DNA of 58,367 nt, taken from positions 1-58,367 of the forward strand of contig JACKDJ010000026.1 of assembly GCA_020633625.1 (NCBI GenBank), given 5' to 3'. The notes under the pieces were generated by a model. The model made no database searches and was not told where the DNA came from. It saw nothing but the letters and a program-made list of their open reading frames with translations. The translations under genes were made by a program, and so were the position numbers. Source of the DNA: Myxococcales bacterium. GTDB taxonomy: Bacteria > Myxococcota_A > Bradymonadia > REDH01. Positions 15,463-24,751 of the stretch are shown here, piece after piece; position 1 is the stretch's first letter; the number at the start of each line of letters is the position of its first letter.

Positions 15463-17376
15463 TCAGTCCTCGGGCATCCCGGTCACCCGGCGGTCGAGCC
15501 ACTCGCGAATGAGCCGCCGCACGAACGGCAGCCGCAGCGGTAGCTTCGCGAACGCTCTGACGGCCGTCTCCTTTGGCTGCAGGCCGTCGATCGCGGCGGC
15601 GGCGGCGACCATGAGCCGGTCGACGACTGCGGATGTGTCCTCGGGCACGACGGACCGCGGCGCGTCTGCCAGGGTCACTTCCGCGACGGGACGGGACGGG
15701 TCGATCCCGCTCAACACGTGCGTGGCGACGGCCTCGCCGACGCCGGCGTCGTGCTTCCGCGCGTCGTAGCCCAGCAGGCCGCCGAGCGAGTAGAGCGCCT
15801 CGCCCGCGAAGACGCCGCGCAGGTTGAGCGGGGCGAAGACCGGGATCATCGTCACCGGGCGGCGACCTCCGAGCCCGGAGAACTGATCGGACTCCCAGAT
15901 GCGCTGGGCGACCTTGCGCGCCTGGTTCTCGGTCAGCACCATGCCCGCCGGCCGAAGCCGAACGCTCGCGTAGGCCTCGGCCTTCTCGATCGTGTCGATC
16001 TGAAACGACGTCGGGTTGTGCGAGACCGAGGCGCACCGGTCATCGATGTAGCGGTCGCGCGCCTCGAGCTGTTGGTTGGTCTTGGCGATCCCCATCAAGT
16101 CCTGCGCGCGCAGGCTCGTCATCATGCTCTCGAACAAGACGTCGAGCGCCGAGTGTGGGGTCGCGAGCGCGTGGTCGATGCGCGAGCCTCGGGCTTCGAC
16201 GGCCGCGCGCGTCAGGTGCCAGATGCCCGACTCTCGCAGCGCCTCGTCGGGGTGAGGGCTGCGCCACTCGCCCATCGCGCGGTCCGGGAACGCGTCGATG
16301 AAGAAGCAGACGCGCGTGTAGACGAGCTCGCGCTCGATCGCGTCTAGCGGCAGCGCGCCGGTCTCGGGGTCGCGCAGCCCGAGCAGGCGGGAGCCATCGT
16401 GCCAGCGACCGAGCTTCAGGGCGGGCGCGACGGGCTTGTTGTTCAGGATGCCGCCGTCGACGTAGAGGCGGCGACTCGAGACCGACACGTCGGCGTTCTG
16501 GTCGGTCAGCGCCAGCGGGCCGACGGCAAGCGGCAGGGCCGCCGACGCGGCGGTGAGCGCGGCGAGGTGCTCGGCCGACGCCTCGTTCCACGCGAGCGCC
16601 CGGGCGCGCCCTCGTCTTCGCGTCTCGGTCAGGAACCGGCGCGCGAGCTCGGCGCCGTCGCTGTCGCGCGCCAGGAACAGCTTTCGCGTCTCGGCGTGGC
16701 CGCGTCCGCCGAGGTCGCGGATCTGCTCTCCGGCGCGCTGCTGCTGGCGTGACACAGAGGGCTCGACCGCGCCGAAGGACGGGTGTCCGACGACCCGCTC
16801 CACCGAGAACTCCGCGGGCTCGTGGTAGCCGAGCAGGTCTGTGAGCGTGATGCCGATCGCGACGAGCCCAGACGGGTCGAGCGGGCTCGCGGACGGCGGG
16901 AGCGGATCGCTCGGCGGCGCGTCTGCCATGAGCGCCCGCGACGACAGCTCGTGGAGCCGCGCACCGCTGAGGACGGTCCAGCCGGGCGCCTCGATCGAGC
17001 CGGAGCGGGCCGGGTCGTTAGCTTCGACGGCGAGCCTCGTCAGCTCGGCGCCGTGGATCCAGTCACCGGTCAGGGTGTGCGGCTCGGTGAGCGGGAGCTC
17101 GGCGCCGGCGTACTCGGGCTCGAACAGGGCGCGGGCGAGCTGGCTCGCGCAGAGCGCCCCCGCAGACGACCCGCCGATCGAGTCGATCGTGATGTGTCCC
17201 CAGTCGGGCCGCAGGAGGTCGGCGTGCACGGTCTCGCCGCGCCCCACGGCGGCGTTGTGCCGCCAGATCGCGCGCAAGAGCGTGCGCAGCGCTCCGGCGA
17301 GGAACGTGCCGAGAGAGCCGCCGCCGGCGATGGCGAACGACGCCCGTACGGGGACTCGTGTCGTGGGGTTGGCCAT
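15463..17376 (-). CDS. Patatin-like phospholipase
   Basis: A 637-residue serine acyl-hydrolase. The oxyanion loop GGGSLG is at 18-23; the nucleophile elbow G-x-S71-x-G lies in IGGSSAG; the dyad Asp is in LYVDGGILNNKP. The fold is unusually long because of a C-terminal extension after residue ~400 that I do not recognise (ASVRLRPAGMVLTENQARKVAQRI). ATG at 17376 places the first strand (RASFAIAGGG) immediately. The lack of a signal peptide suggests action on the inner leaflet or on cytosolic lipid. Confidence 0.88.
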   Translation of the reverse strand: MANPTTRVPVRASFAIAGGGSLGTFLAGALRTLLRAIWRHNAAVGRGETVHADLLRPDWGHITIDSIGGSSAGALCASQLARALFEPEYAGAELPLTEPHTLTGDWIHGAELTRLAVEANDPARSGSIEAPGWTVLSGARLHELSSRALMADAPPSDPLPPSASPLDPSGLVAIGITLTDLLGYHEPAEFSVERVVGHPSFGAVEPSVSRQQQRAGEQIRDLGGRGHAETRKLFLARDSDGAELARRFLTETRRRGRARALAWNEASAEHLAALTAASAALPLAVGPLALTDQNADVSVSSRRLYVDGGILNNKPVAPALKLGRWHDGSRLLGLRDPETGALPLDAIERELVYTRVCFFIDAFPDRAMGEWRSPHPDEALRESGIWHLTRAAVEARGSRIDHALATPHSALDVLFESMMTSLRAQDLMGIAKTNQQLEARDRYIDDRCASVSHNPTSFQIDTIEKAEAYASVRLRPAGMVLTENQARKVAQRIWESDQFSGLGGRRPVTMIPVFAPLNLRGVFAGEALYSLGGLLGYDARKHDAGVGEAVATHVLSGIDPSRPVAEVTLADAPRSVVPEDTSAVVDRLMVAAAAAIDGLQPKETAVRAFAKLPLRLPFVRRLIREWLDRRVTGMPED

Positions 17377-17463
17377 GGGGAAAGACCCAGTGTCGCTCGC
17401 AGACTACGGGGCGCGCCCGCGAAGTCCAACTTGCGCGACGCCGCGCGTTTGGCAGAGGCCACT

Positions 17464-18186
17464 CTAGCGAGCGGTCACCGCAGACATCGTGCGGACGAGG
17501 CCTCGGACGCCGCACGAGCTCTCGGGCCGCATGCAGCGCGCCCAGACGCGATACGGCGCCCCGGTGTGGCGCGCGTGCACGACGAGGAGCGCGTCGACCG
17601 CCAGCGAGGCGGCTGCGAGCGTCGCCAGCGCGGCGGCAGCCCGGTCGGCCGGGTAGAGGAGCATCAGGGCGCCATCGGGCGACAGCGCGGCGGCCGCGGC
17701 CGCGACGAAGTCGGCGACGTCGCCGAAGTACGCGTGCGTCGCCGCGCGAGCGTGCTGGACGCGAGACTCGACGCCCTCACCGGGGACGAAGAACGGCGGG
17801 TTGGCGACGACTAGGTCTGCGACGCCGACCGGCGTGGAGCGAAGGTCGGCTTCGACGACCTCACCGTCGCGGCCGCTTCGGCCGAGGTTCTCGCGTGCGA
17901 GCGCGGCGAGGTCGGGGTCGCGCTCGACGAGGGTCGCACGGGCGGCGACGCCGCGGTCCGCGGCAGCCGCGACGGCGGCGAGCCCGAGCACGCCGCAGCC
18001 GGCGCCGAGGTCCAACACGCGCCGAGGCGCCGTCGGCGCGAGCGTCGGATCGCGCAGCAGCTCGTAGAGGAGGGCGGAGTCGGGGCCGAAGCGATAGCCG
18101 CGCTTCGGCTCGACGAAGGGCTGACCCCACGGAGTGGTCGTCGAGACCGTCGCGGCTGCTGGCCGCGGCGGCGCCGCGTCGGTCAC
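17464..18186 (-). CDS. SAM-dependent methyltransferase, TrmN6-like (N6-adenine type)
   Basis: A 240-residue Rossmann methyltransferase. SAM-binding motif I is VLDLGAGCGVLGLAA and the catalytic NPPF (VVANPPFFVP) is typical of amino-group methylation; overall order resembles tRNA1(Val) A37 N6-methyltransferase, with WGQPFVEPKRGYRFGPDSALL near the N-terminus as in that family. GTG start overlaps the stop of the upstream gene (GTGA). Target could also be rRNA or protein. Confidence 0.82.
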   Translation of the reverse strand: MTDAAPPRPAAATVSTTTPWGQPFVEPKRGYRFGPDSALLYELLRDPTLAPTAPRRVLDLGAGCGVLGLAAVAAAADRGVAARATLVERDPDLAALARENLGRSGRDGEVVEADLRSTPVGVADLVVANPPFFVPGEGVESRVQHARAATHAYFGDVADFVAAAAAALSPDGALMLLYPADRAAAALATLAAASLAVDALLVVHARHTGAPYRVWARCMRPESSCGVRGLVRTMSAVTAR

Positions 18187-19460
18187 TTGAAGCCGGCGCC
18201 GTAGAGCCGCTCGAACTCGCGGCGCAGCGGGACGTTGTTCTTGTGCGTGGCCAGCAGCTCCTTCGCGAGGCGCTGCACCTTCGTCGGGCGCTCGATCGAG
18301 ACGAAGTAGGGCGTCACGGCCTCGAGGCGCATGCCGAGGTCCTGGCACTGGAGCTTGGACTGAGCGACGGCGCCCTGCAGGGCGATGGCTCGCTCGTAGA
18401 CTCGCGCGGCGCGCGTGCCCCCTTCGCCGGCGAGGAAGTCGCCGATCCGCCAGAGCTGCTCGTACGAGAACGTCTTCGCCCGCGACGCACGGGCCACCGC
18501 TTCGGCGTCGCCCTGTGCCATGAGGAGCTCGACGTAGAGCGGCGGGTTGTCGGTCTCGAGGGCGTCTCGAACGGCGCGGAGTTGGTCACCGTGGGACTCG
18601 CCGAGGGCGACGCAGACGGCGTCCCACGCGGTGACCTCGCCGGTCTCCGCGACGAGGTGGATCGCCTGATCGATGGCCGCGCCGGCGTCTCCGACGTCGA
18701 GGAACACCTCGAGGAGTCGCTCGCGGATCTGGCGCTTGTCGGCGATGACGACGAGGCAGCGGCGGAGTCGGTCGATGGCCGCGTCGGTGCGCCCGTGCTC
18801 CACGAGCACTTCGGCGTAGGCGAGGCTGACCTTGGGGTCGGAGAGCGGCTCTGGATCGAGGGTCTCGAGGGCGTCGTCGATGCGGCCCGCGCGCGACTGA
18901 AGGCGGGCGTGATAGAGGACATGCTCGCGCGCGGACGCCTGCGGCGCGTCGGATCCGCCGCTGAGCGTGTCCATCAGCGCGGTGACCTGGTGGCGCAGGC
19001 GGTGCGCACGCCGCATTACGCTGAGCTCGACGCTTCGGAGGACGGGCGGCGTAGCGGCCTCGATCACGATGTCGGCGAACACCGTACGGGGGAGCAAGAC
19101 CGCCTCCGACCATGCATCGACGAGCAGCTCCGCGAGCTCGGCACCGACGGTGTCGCCGCAGTCTCGAAGCGCGCGGAACGCGACGATCGCGGCGGTCTCC
19201 GCGGTGACTCGGAGCGCGCGCGGCGGGGTGTCGACGCGCGTCGACCAAACGGAGGACGCCCGAGCGGCCCGGAGGGCATGTTCGAGTCGTGCCTGCGGCG
19301 TGCCGCCCCAGTCGCTGTCGCCTTCGGTCGCCGCGAGCTGCTTGAACAGCTCGTCGACGTCTCGGCCGAAGCGCCGACTCTGCTCAGAGCGACGCTCCAG
19401 GCGCGACAGGATCGCGGCCACGGACAAGCCGCTGAAGTTCTCGCTGTCGATTTCGGCCAT
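18183..19460 (-). CDS. TPR-like helical repeat protein
   Basis: A 425-residue cytoplasmic protein starting ATG (MAEIDSENFSGLSVAAILSRLE). From residue ~170 it has repeated helix pairs with TPR-like spacing (YHARLQSRAGRIDDALETLD, SLAYAEVLVEHGRTDAAIDRL, VARASRAKTFSYEQLWRIGDF), so it is probably a scaffold. It has no signal peptide or enzymatic motif. It overlaps the methyltransferase by 4 bases and is likely co-transcribed with it. Confidence 0.72.
   Translation of the reverse strand: MAEIDSENFSGLSVAAILSRLERRSEQSRRFGRDVDELFKQLAATEGDSDWGGTPQARLEHALRAARASSVWSTRVDTPPRALRVTAETAAIVAFRALRDCGDTVGAELAELLVDAWSEAVLLPRTVFADIVIEAATPPVLRSVELSVMRRAHRLRHQVTALMDTLSGGSDAPQASAREHVLYHARLQSRAGRIDDALETLDPEPLSDPKVSLAYAEVLVEHGRTDAAIDRLRRCLVVIADKRQIRERLLEVFLDVGDAGAAIDQAIHLVAETGEVTAWDAVCVALGESHGDQLRAVRDALETDNPPLYVELLMAQGDAEAVARASRAKTFSYEQLWRIGDFLAGEGGTRAARVYERAIALQGAVAQSKLQCQDLGMRLEAVTPYFVSIERPTKVQRLAKELLATHKNNVPLRREFERLYGAGFK
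19140..19154. repeat. GACACY-N3-RGTGTC palindrome, near copy (one mismatch)
   Basis: GGCACC GAC GGTGTC. On the coding strand it encodes Asp-Thr-Val-Gly-Ala in the TPR-like protein, in the same phase as the exact copies. Confidence 0.4.
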
Positions 19461-19476
19461 CCGCTCCGTGCGGGAA

Positions 19477-19740
19477 CTAGCGGTGGAACTTCGGCGAGGG
19501 GGCCTCGGCCGGTTGTGAAGAGCTCGGCTGGGAGGCCGGCTGCGAGCTGGGGGCCGACGACGGCTGGCTACCCGAAGGCCCGGTCTGCCCCGCGGTCCGC
19601 GCCTCGTACTCGGCCGCAGAGATGCCGGCACCGCCGGCCACAGGCTCGCTGTGCCAGCCCGCGCCGGAGCACGCCGTCGCGCTCGCGAGCGCGAGGACGG
19701 TGAGCGCAGCGGCGATGGCGCGCGCGACGCAAGTCGTCAT
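19477..19740 (-). CDS. Small Ser/Pro/Gln-rich lipoprotein
   Basis: An 87-residue lipoprotein: basic MTTCVAR, hydrophobic AIAAALTVLALASATAC with lipobox Cys, then a short mature part ending in a low-complexity GSQPSSAPSSQPASQPSS stretch and APSPKFHR. Such tails commonly act as cell-wall spanning linkers. It is 16 bases upstream of the TPR-like gene and may share its transcript. No enzymatic motif. Confidence 0.65.
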   Translation of the reverse strand: MTTCVARAIAAALTVLALASATACSGAGWHSEPVAGGAGISAAEYEARTAGQTGPSGSQPSSAPSSQPASQPSSSQPAEAPSPKFHR

Positions 19741-19934
19741 CGAAGCCTCCAATCGTTGGCCGGCGCACCATAGGCCTCTCGCGGTCAACCTGCAATGCGC
19801 GTGGCGAGTTCGGTCTGCGTCCACGCCACGCCACCACCCGTGCCGGACGCGGCTGGGCATCGCGCTGTGAGGGCGGGACGCCCCTGACCCGACGTCAGCA
19901 TTCACGACCCGACATCGGCCCTACGGTGTGTTCG

Positions 19935-19962
19935 TTGATTACATATAAGCTGCTGATATTAT
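19935..19962 (+). promoter_or_regulatory. Sigma70-like promoter in AT-rich island
   Basis: TTGATT (19935-19940), a 16-base spacer, and TATTAT (19957-19962), followed by more AT-rich sequence. The expected transcript start near 19969 gives an ~80-base leader to the ATG at 20051. This is the most AT-rich segment of the window. Confidence 0.5.
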
Positions 19963-20037
19963 TACTGTTTACAACTTTACAGCCCGTCCGCGACCTCGTA
20001 CTCTGATGCGGCTCGAGCTCGGCAGGCCGAGCGCACA

Positions 20038-20043
20038 GAGGAG
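20038..20043 (+). promoter_or_regulatory. Strong ribosome-binding site
   Basis: GAGGAG 7 bases before the ATG at 20051. It decides the start over an upstream ATG at 20006, which has no such site. Confidence 0.6.
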
Positions 20044-20050
20044 CGAGATC

Positions 20051-22108
20051 ATGAAAGCTGACGAATCCGGGCTCAGCCTCTCCGGGGTGGAGTTCACGCC
20101 GTCTCCCGCTGCCCGCGCCCGCGCGGTCGCTCGCGCCCGCGGCGCAGACGCGCCGCCGGTGAGCGCCGCCGCGGACCTCTTCGGCTCCATCACCGACATC
20201 TCTGCGGCAGACAGCTCGTTCGACCTCGAGGGGCAGGGGCGAGCCTCGCTCGACGCGATCCTCGGCGACGAGGTTCCGGCCGCCGCGCCACCCGTCGCGA
20301 GCGCCCCGATCCTCGCGCCTGCGCCGGCTCCGCGAGTCCGGGACGCCGAGCTCGAGGCCAACGCGGACCCGTTCGCGCCGCCGCCCGGCGTTCGGCGCGC
20401 GCTGGCCGACGCGCCGGCACCGGCGAGGCCCGGCCCGAGCGACAGTCTCCGTCTCGATCCAGGAGAGTCGGCGCTCGGGTTCGCCGACGCGGCGCCGACG
20501 CGAGAGCCGACCCCCCTCGACCTCGTCGGGATCCCGTCCGGCTTCTTCGACGCCGTCGACGACTCGCGGGCCATCGACCTCGAAGCCGGCGGCCAGAGCT
20601 CCCTCGTGCTGGAACCCGAGCTTCCGACCGCGACTGCGATGCCCTCGGCGTTCGACGTCGACATGCCTTCGGTGCTGCCAAGCGCGAGCGAGCCGCAGAA
20701 GGCGCCGTCGGCTGCGTGGCTCTCGCGTCCTGGCGACGTGCCGCGGCGCTCGCGGTCAAAGGCGACGACGATCCCGCCGCGTCAGATGCAGGTGATCCGC
20801 CCGAAGGCCGACACGATGCTGACGCGCGTCGCGAGCGACGTGCCCCGCGCAGCCCCGTCCCCGCCCGCAGACGCTGCCCCGGCCCCCGTCCGACCCTCCG
20901 GGCGCGCCGCGTCTGCCAGCGGCTCGTTCGCTGCGACCGTGGCCTCGGCGCGGCGCTCTGTTCGTCTCGACTTTGTGCGCCCGTCCTTCCCCCCTCCGCG
21001 GCCCCTGCTCGTCGCACCGCTGATGCTGTGGACGGCGCCGCCGCGGGTGGCCCCCGCCGAGGCCGCCGAGCCGAATCCGCGCGAAGTTCGGGCAGCGGCT
21101 TCGGCCGCGCCGCTCGACAACCTCGCCTCGGCGTCGCAGACCGGCGAGCGACCGGGTATGGCGTCGGGAGCCGAGCACCTCGCCGAGCCTGTCGCGGAGC
21201 CCCAGGCACCCGAGCTCGAGGCGGCCAGCGGCTCTGCGGCGGGCGAGTCCGCCGGGGTTCTTGTGGCTGACGACCGAACATCGGCGTCTGAGCCCGAGGT
21301 CGCCGCGTCCGACGACGACTGGGTCGACGACCTCCGCGCGGCGGTCGCGAGCGGCGCGGCGTCGAGCGTGTCGCCCGCTGTATCGACCGAGCCGACAGAC
21401 GCCGCGTCGCCACAGGTCGATGCGAGTGAGGCCGTGGTGGGCGCCGTCGAGGCGAGCGCGGTGGAGTCCGAGATCGCCGAGCTCGAGCTCGACTCCATTG
21501 AGATCAGCCTCGAAGACGACGGCGCGGCCGAGCTCGCTGCCGACGCTGCAGCCGACGCTCCGCAAGCCCCGAGGTCGGATCTGGCCGACGCCTCCGGTTG
21601 GGATGCCGGACCGGGCGCGTCGTCCGTTCGCCTGGATGCTCCGTCGACGACCAGCCTCGGCGCGCCGAACTCGTCGTGTGGTCGTGTGGCCCCGGCCGAC
21701 GCGCCAGAGGCGCCCAGCGGCGTCGCGGCGGCACCGGCCGAGGCCCGCCGCCCGCGCGCGGTCCCGCCGCCGGCGCCGCGCCGGCGCCCCGAGCGCACTT
21801 CGGCGTCTTTCGCCGTGGCCCAGGCGGCCGCGAACGACACCTCCCTCGGCGTCATCCCGTACCGGAGCACGGTGCCGACCAGTGAACACGCCGCCGTCGA
21901 CGCCGCCGACATCGTCGCGGTCGACGAGCCGATCGCGATCACCGCTGAGGCCGAGGCCCCCGTCGGTTCGCTCTCAGGTCTTGGGGGAGCTCTCGCAGAG
22001 AGTGGGGCGACGAGCGTTCTGCGCGTCGACTCCGGAGTGTCCCCATCGACGCGGTCCCTGACGAGCGGCAGCAACTCGCGCTTCCGTCGCGTCGCGCCGA
22101 CGGCCTAG
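20051..22108 (+). CDS. Large disordered Ala/Pro/Ser-rich protein
   Basis: A 685-residue protein without a signal peptide or clear membrane segment. Composition is dominated by Ala, Pro, Ser, Asp and Glu. The N-terminus SGLSLSGVEFTPSPAARARAVARARG and short recurring pieces of the form [LIV]-[DE]-x-hydrophobic (DLEGQGRASLDAILG, IDLEAGGQSSLVLE, IAELELDSIEISLEDDG) stand out as possible binding motifs in a flexible chain. A strong ribosome site and AT-rich promoter precede it, and a GC hairpin follows. No family recognised; a scaffold or signalling hub is a guess. Confidence 0.7.
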   Translation: MKADESGLSLSGVEFTPSPAARARAVARARGADAPPVSAAADLFGSITDISAADSSFDLEGQGRASLDAILGDEVPAAAPPVASAPILAPAPAPRVRDAELEANADPFAPPPGVRRALADAPAPARPGPSDSLRLDPGESALGFADAAPTREPTPLDLVGIPSGFFDAVDDSRAIDLEAGGQSSLVLEPELPTATAMPSAFDVDMPSVLPSASEPQKAPSAAWLSRPGDVPRRSRSKATTIPPRQMQVIRPKADTMLTRVASDVPRAAPSPPADAAPAPVRPSGRAASASGSFAATVASARRSVRLDFVRPSFPPPRPLLVAPLMLWTAPPRVAPAEAAEPNPREVRAAASAAPLDNLASASQTGERPGMASGAEHLAEPVAEPQAPELEAASGSAAGESAGVLVADDRTSASEPEVAASDDDWVDDLRAAVASGAASSVSPAVSTEPTDAASPQVDASEAVVGAVEASAVESEIAELELDSIEISLEDDGAAELAADAAADAPQAPRSDLADASGWDAGPGASSVRLDAPSTTSLGAPNSSCGRVAPADAPEAPSGVAAAPAEARRPRAVPPPAPRRRPERTSASFAVAQAAANDTSLGVIPYRSTVPTSEHAAVDAADIVAVDEPIAITAEAEAPVGSLSGLGGALAESGATSVLRVDSGVSPSTRSLTSGSNSRFRRVAPTA

Positions 22109-22112
22109 TCGA

Positions 22113-22142
22113 CCGCGCCCGGCGCCCGTCGGGCGGGCGCGG
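22113..22142 (+). terminator. GC-rich hairpin after the disordered-protein gene
   Basis: Perfect 9-bp arms CCGCGCCCG (22113-22121) and CGGGCGCGG (22134-22142) with a 12-base loop, starting 4 bases after the stop. No U-run follows, so it may be a weak or Rho-assisted terminator. Confidence 0.45.
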
Positions 22143-22259
22143 TTCGGCTCGCGTCCCCCTCGCGTCGGACCCGTTTCGGTACTATCACCATCTCGCGAGC
22201 CGATCGGCTCGCCCCCGCGTGCGGGGTGAGGGTGTGTCCGCACGGCGGCCGGGAGGCGC

Positions 22260-23774
22260 ATGCAGACCCAGAAGCGGTCGGCGCTCTTCGTCGACTTCGA
22301 CAACATCTACATCGCGCTGCGCCAGGTCGACCCTGTCGCGGCCGAAGAGTTCGCGACGAACCCGACGCGGTGGCTCGCCTGGCTCGAGCGCTACGGTGAG
22401 TCGGCCGCGTTCGAGCCCGAGGCGCCAGCTTCGCGCCGTGTGCTGCTACGAAACTGCTACCTGAACCCGAAGTCGTTCGGCCGCTACCGCGCCGACTTCA
22501 GCCGAGCGGCCTTCCGCGTCGTCGACTGCCCGCCGATTACGCGGCAGGGCAAGACCAGCACCGACATCCAGGTCGTGATGGACGTGCTCGACTCCCTCGT
22601 CCACCCGACGCGCTTCGACGAGTTCATCTTGCTGTCGGCCGACGCCGACTTCACCCCGCTCCTCCAGCGACTGCGCCTCCACGACCGTCGCACCGTCGTC
22701 GTGTCGATCGGGCCGGCGTCTCCGGCCTACCGCAACGCGGCAGACGTGGTCATCTCAGAGGACGAGTTCGTTACCCTCGCGCTCGGCGGCCGCTTCACCG
22801 CGCGGGAGCGTGAGGAGCCGACCGTCGGAGAGGCCGACGCCGACACGCTCGACACGATGGCGGACGCGCTCGTCGAGGCGACGCGCGAGGAGGGCGCGCT
22901 GCTCCCCTCCGCGCTGCCGCGCATCTACGTGCGCTTCGCCGAGTTCCGCGGGAGCACGGACTGGCTCGGCCACTGGTCTCTGCGCGGACTGACAGAGGCG
23001 CTCGTCGCGCGTCGCCCCGAGGCGCTGGCGATCGACGAGTCGGGTCCACAGTGGTCCATCGCGCTGGTCGCGCCGGGCGAGGCGCAGCGCCCGCTGTCCT
23101 TCCCGTCGTCGGACCACGAGTCGCTGCGCGCGACGATCTTCGAGACCGTCCGCGAGCTCGTCGTCACGAGCCCGAGTCCGGTCCCGATGGCGACCGCCGC
23201 CCAGCACGTCGTCGACACACTCGGCCGCCGCGTCTCCGCCTCTGAGTGGGCGGGTGCAGGCTCGTTCAAGGCGCTCGTCGGCGCCGCCGCCGAGCCGGGC
23301 CTCCAGCTCGCGCAGCTCTCGCCGACGAAGTGGGTCATCCTCGACCCCGAGCGCCATGAAGTTCCCGAGACGGCCGACGCCGTCGGCGGAGACACGCCCG
23401 CGGCGCGGCTCGTGCGCAGAGTCAGTCGGACGACCGGGGTCCCCGCGCTGACCCCGGAGCAGTACACAGCGCTGTTCGAGTCGCTGTTCGCGCTGCTCGG
23501 GGCCGGAGGCTTCGATCTGACCGAGACCTCGAAGCAGCTCCGTGACGTGCTGGTGGAGCGCGGGGTCCCGATCTCGCGCACCAGCCTCAGCTTCGTGCTA
23601 CGCGGCTTGATCTTCTCGGGCCACGCCCTCGGTGACCCGACCGCGTTCCCCGACGCGACCGCGGTCGCGCGCGCGTTCCGCCGCCAGGTCGCGACGCTGT
23701 GCGACGACGCGAACCTGGAGCTGACGGACGAGGAAGAGGCGCTCCTCGATAGTTGGATCCACCCCGCGCAGTGA
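22260..23774 (+). CDS. NYN-domain RNase-like protein with LOTUS/OST-HTH repeats
   Basis: A 504-residue protein. Residues 7-177 are a NYN (PIN-like) nuclease domain with the acidic residues in place: FVDFDN (D12, D14), KTSTDIQVVMDVLD (D102, D108), LLSADADFTPLL (D128, D130). Three winged-helix-like stretches follow: ~200-270 (ALVEATREEGALLPSALPRI ... SIAL), ~285-365 (TIFETVRELVVTSPSPVPMA ... WVIL) and ~400-495 (LFESLFALLGAGGFDLTETS ... GHAL), matching the OST-HTH/LOTUS pattern of RNA- or G4-binding domains. Predicted role: metal-dependent cleavage or sensing of structured RNA. The next gene overlaps its stop. Confidence 0.85.
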   Translation: MQTQKRSALFVDFDNIYIALRQVDPVAAEEFATNPTRWLAWLERYGESAAFEPEAPASRRVLLRNCYLNPKSFGRYRADFSRAAFRVVDCPPITRQGKTSTDIQVVMDVLDSLVHPTRFDEFILLSADADFTPLLQRLRLHDRRTVVVSIGPASPAYRNAADVVISEDEFVTLALGGRFTAREREEPTVGEADADTLDTMADALVEATREEGALLPSALPRIYVRFAEFRGSTDWLGHWSLRGLTEALVARRPEALAIDESGPQWSIALVAPGEAQRPLSFPSSDHESLRATIFETVRELVVTSPSPVPMATAAQHVVDTLGRRVSASEWAGAGSFKALVGAAAEPGLQLAQLSPTKWVILDPERHEVPETADAVGGDTPAARLVRRVSRTTGVPALTPEQYTALFESLFALLGAGGFDLTETSKQLRDVLVERGVPISRTSLSFVLRGLIFSGHALGDPTAFPDATAVARAFRRQVATLCDDANLELTDEEEALLDSWIHPAQ

Positions 23775-24721
23775 GCCCGTCCCACCCAGTGAGTATCGTG
23801 CAAGCGAAGCGCGAGACCCCGCTCCCCGCGGGGATCCTGACCGACCCAAAGCGGCACCTCATCGTGCTGGCTCATCAGGACGACGAGCTTCCCTACGCCG
23901 GGATCTTCTCGCGTCTGGCATCCAACGGCGCGACGCCGCCGCGAGTCGTGTTCGTCACCAACGGTGACGGGCTGGCGCACGAGTCTCAGATGGCGCCTGG
24001 CCCGTACGCGGAGCTACGGCGCGCCGAGAGCACCGAAGCGCTCGGGGTGATCGGCATCGCGCCCAGTCAGCTCTCGTTCCTGGAGTTCTCGGAGCTGGAG
24101 CTCTACGCCGCGCTCGCCGGCCTCGGCGCTTCGCCGGCCGCACCGCTGCCCGCGGTCTTCGAGCGCGTGTACGAGGCCGTCCGCGACGAGCTCGCCGCAG
24201 CGTCACCCGACGTCGTCTGGACTCTGGCCTGGCAGGGCGGGCACCCCGAGCACGACCTCACGCACGCCGCGATCGTCCGCGCGGTGCGCGAGCGCGACCG
24301 CGCCGCCTCCACGAAGACGCCCATCTACGAGCTTCCAGCGTACGAGCTCGGCGGGATCGCGTTCCGCTTTCGACCGTGGGCAGACAGAGAGGTCCACAGG
24401 ATCCGCCTCTCCGAACCTGAGCTGGCAGCCAAGCACCAGATGTTGGGGATGTATCCGACCCAGGCCCGCGTGATCGGGGAGTTTCGGAAGCTGATCGCGA
24501 CGGCGGGACGCGTGGCCGGCCTCGTCGGGCGCCGCTTCGACCTCGAGACCTACTTCGCGATCGAAGAGTTCGCGCCGCTCGCGTCCCACCGGTACGACCG
24601 CAGCACGCACGTCAGCTCGCGTCTCGACTATCCGTTCGACGACTTCGAGGGGGCTCCGATCCGCTTCGACAGGACGCTCGCGCGCGTCGGCGCGGCGTGG
24701 CTGAGCGAGGGGTCCGGCTGA
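23771..24721 (+). CDS. PIG-L / LmbE family zinc deacetylase
   Basis: A 316-residue cytoplasmic enzyme of the GlcNAc-deacetylase family. The metal motif is AHQDDE (family usual AHPDDE) and the third ligand lies in GGHPEHDLTH. Substrates in this family range from GlcNAc-PI and mycothiol precursors to diacetylchitobiose. GTG at 23771 overlaps the NYN stop (GTGA); GTG at 23789 is an alternative start. Coupling to the NYN gene suggests co-expression but no obvious shared pathway. Confidence 0.85.
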   Translation: MSPSHPVSIVQAKRETPLPAGILTDPKRHLIVLAHQDDELPYAGIFSRLASNGATPPRVVFVTNGDGLAHESQMAPGPYAELRRAESTEALGVIGIAPSQLSFLEFSELELYAALAGLGASPAAPLPAVFERVYEAVRDELAAASPDVVWTLAWQGGHPEHDLTHAAIVRAVRERDRAASTKTPIYELPAYELGGIAFRFRPWADREVHRIRLSEPELAAKHQMLGMYPTQARVIGEFRKLIATAGRVAGLVGRRFDLETYFAIEEFAPLASHRYDRSTHVSSRLDYPFDDFEGAPIRFDRTLARVGAAWLSEGSG

Positions 24722-24751
24722 TCGCGCGGCAGGGGCGCGAGCGCGGCGCGC

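Larger units (their letters stand above)
19741..20050. other. Gene-free 310-bp region holding a divergent promoter zone
   Basis: It lies between the lipoprotein (minus) and the disordered protein (plus). Bases 19930-19980 are strikingly AT-rich for this DNA and hold the promoter listed separately. I see no tRNA-like or small-RNA fold. Confidence 0.6.

Noticed and set aside
17358..19703. Plus-strand frame opposite the methyltransferase and TPR genes
   Set aside because: Mostly Arg-rich antisense reading; the minus-strand proteins have intact motifs.
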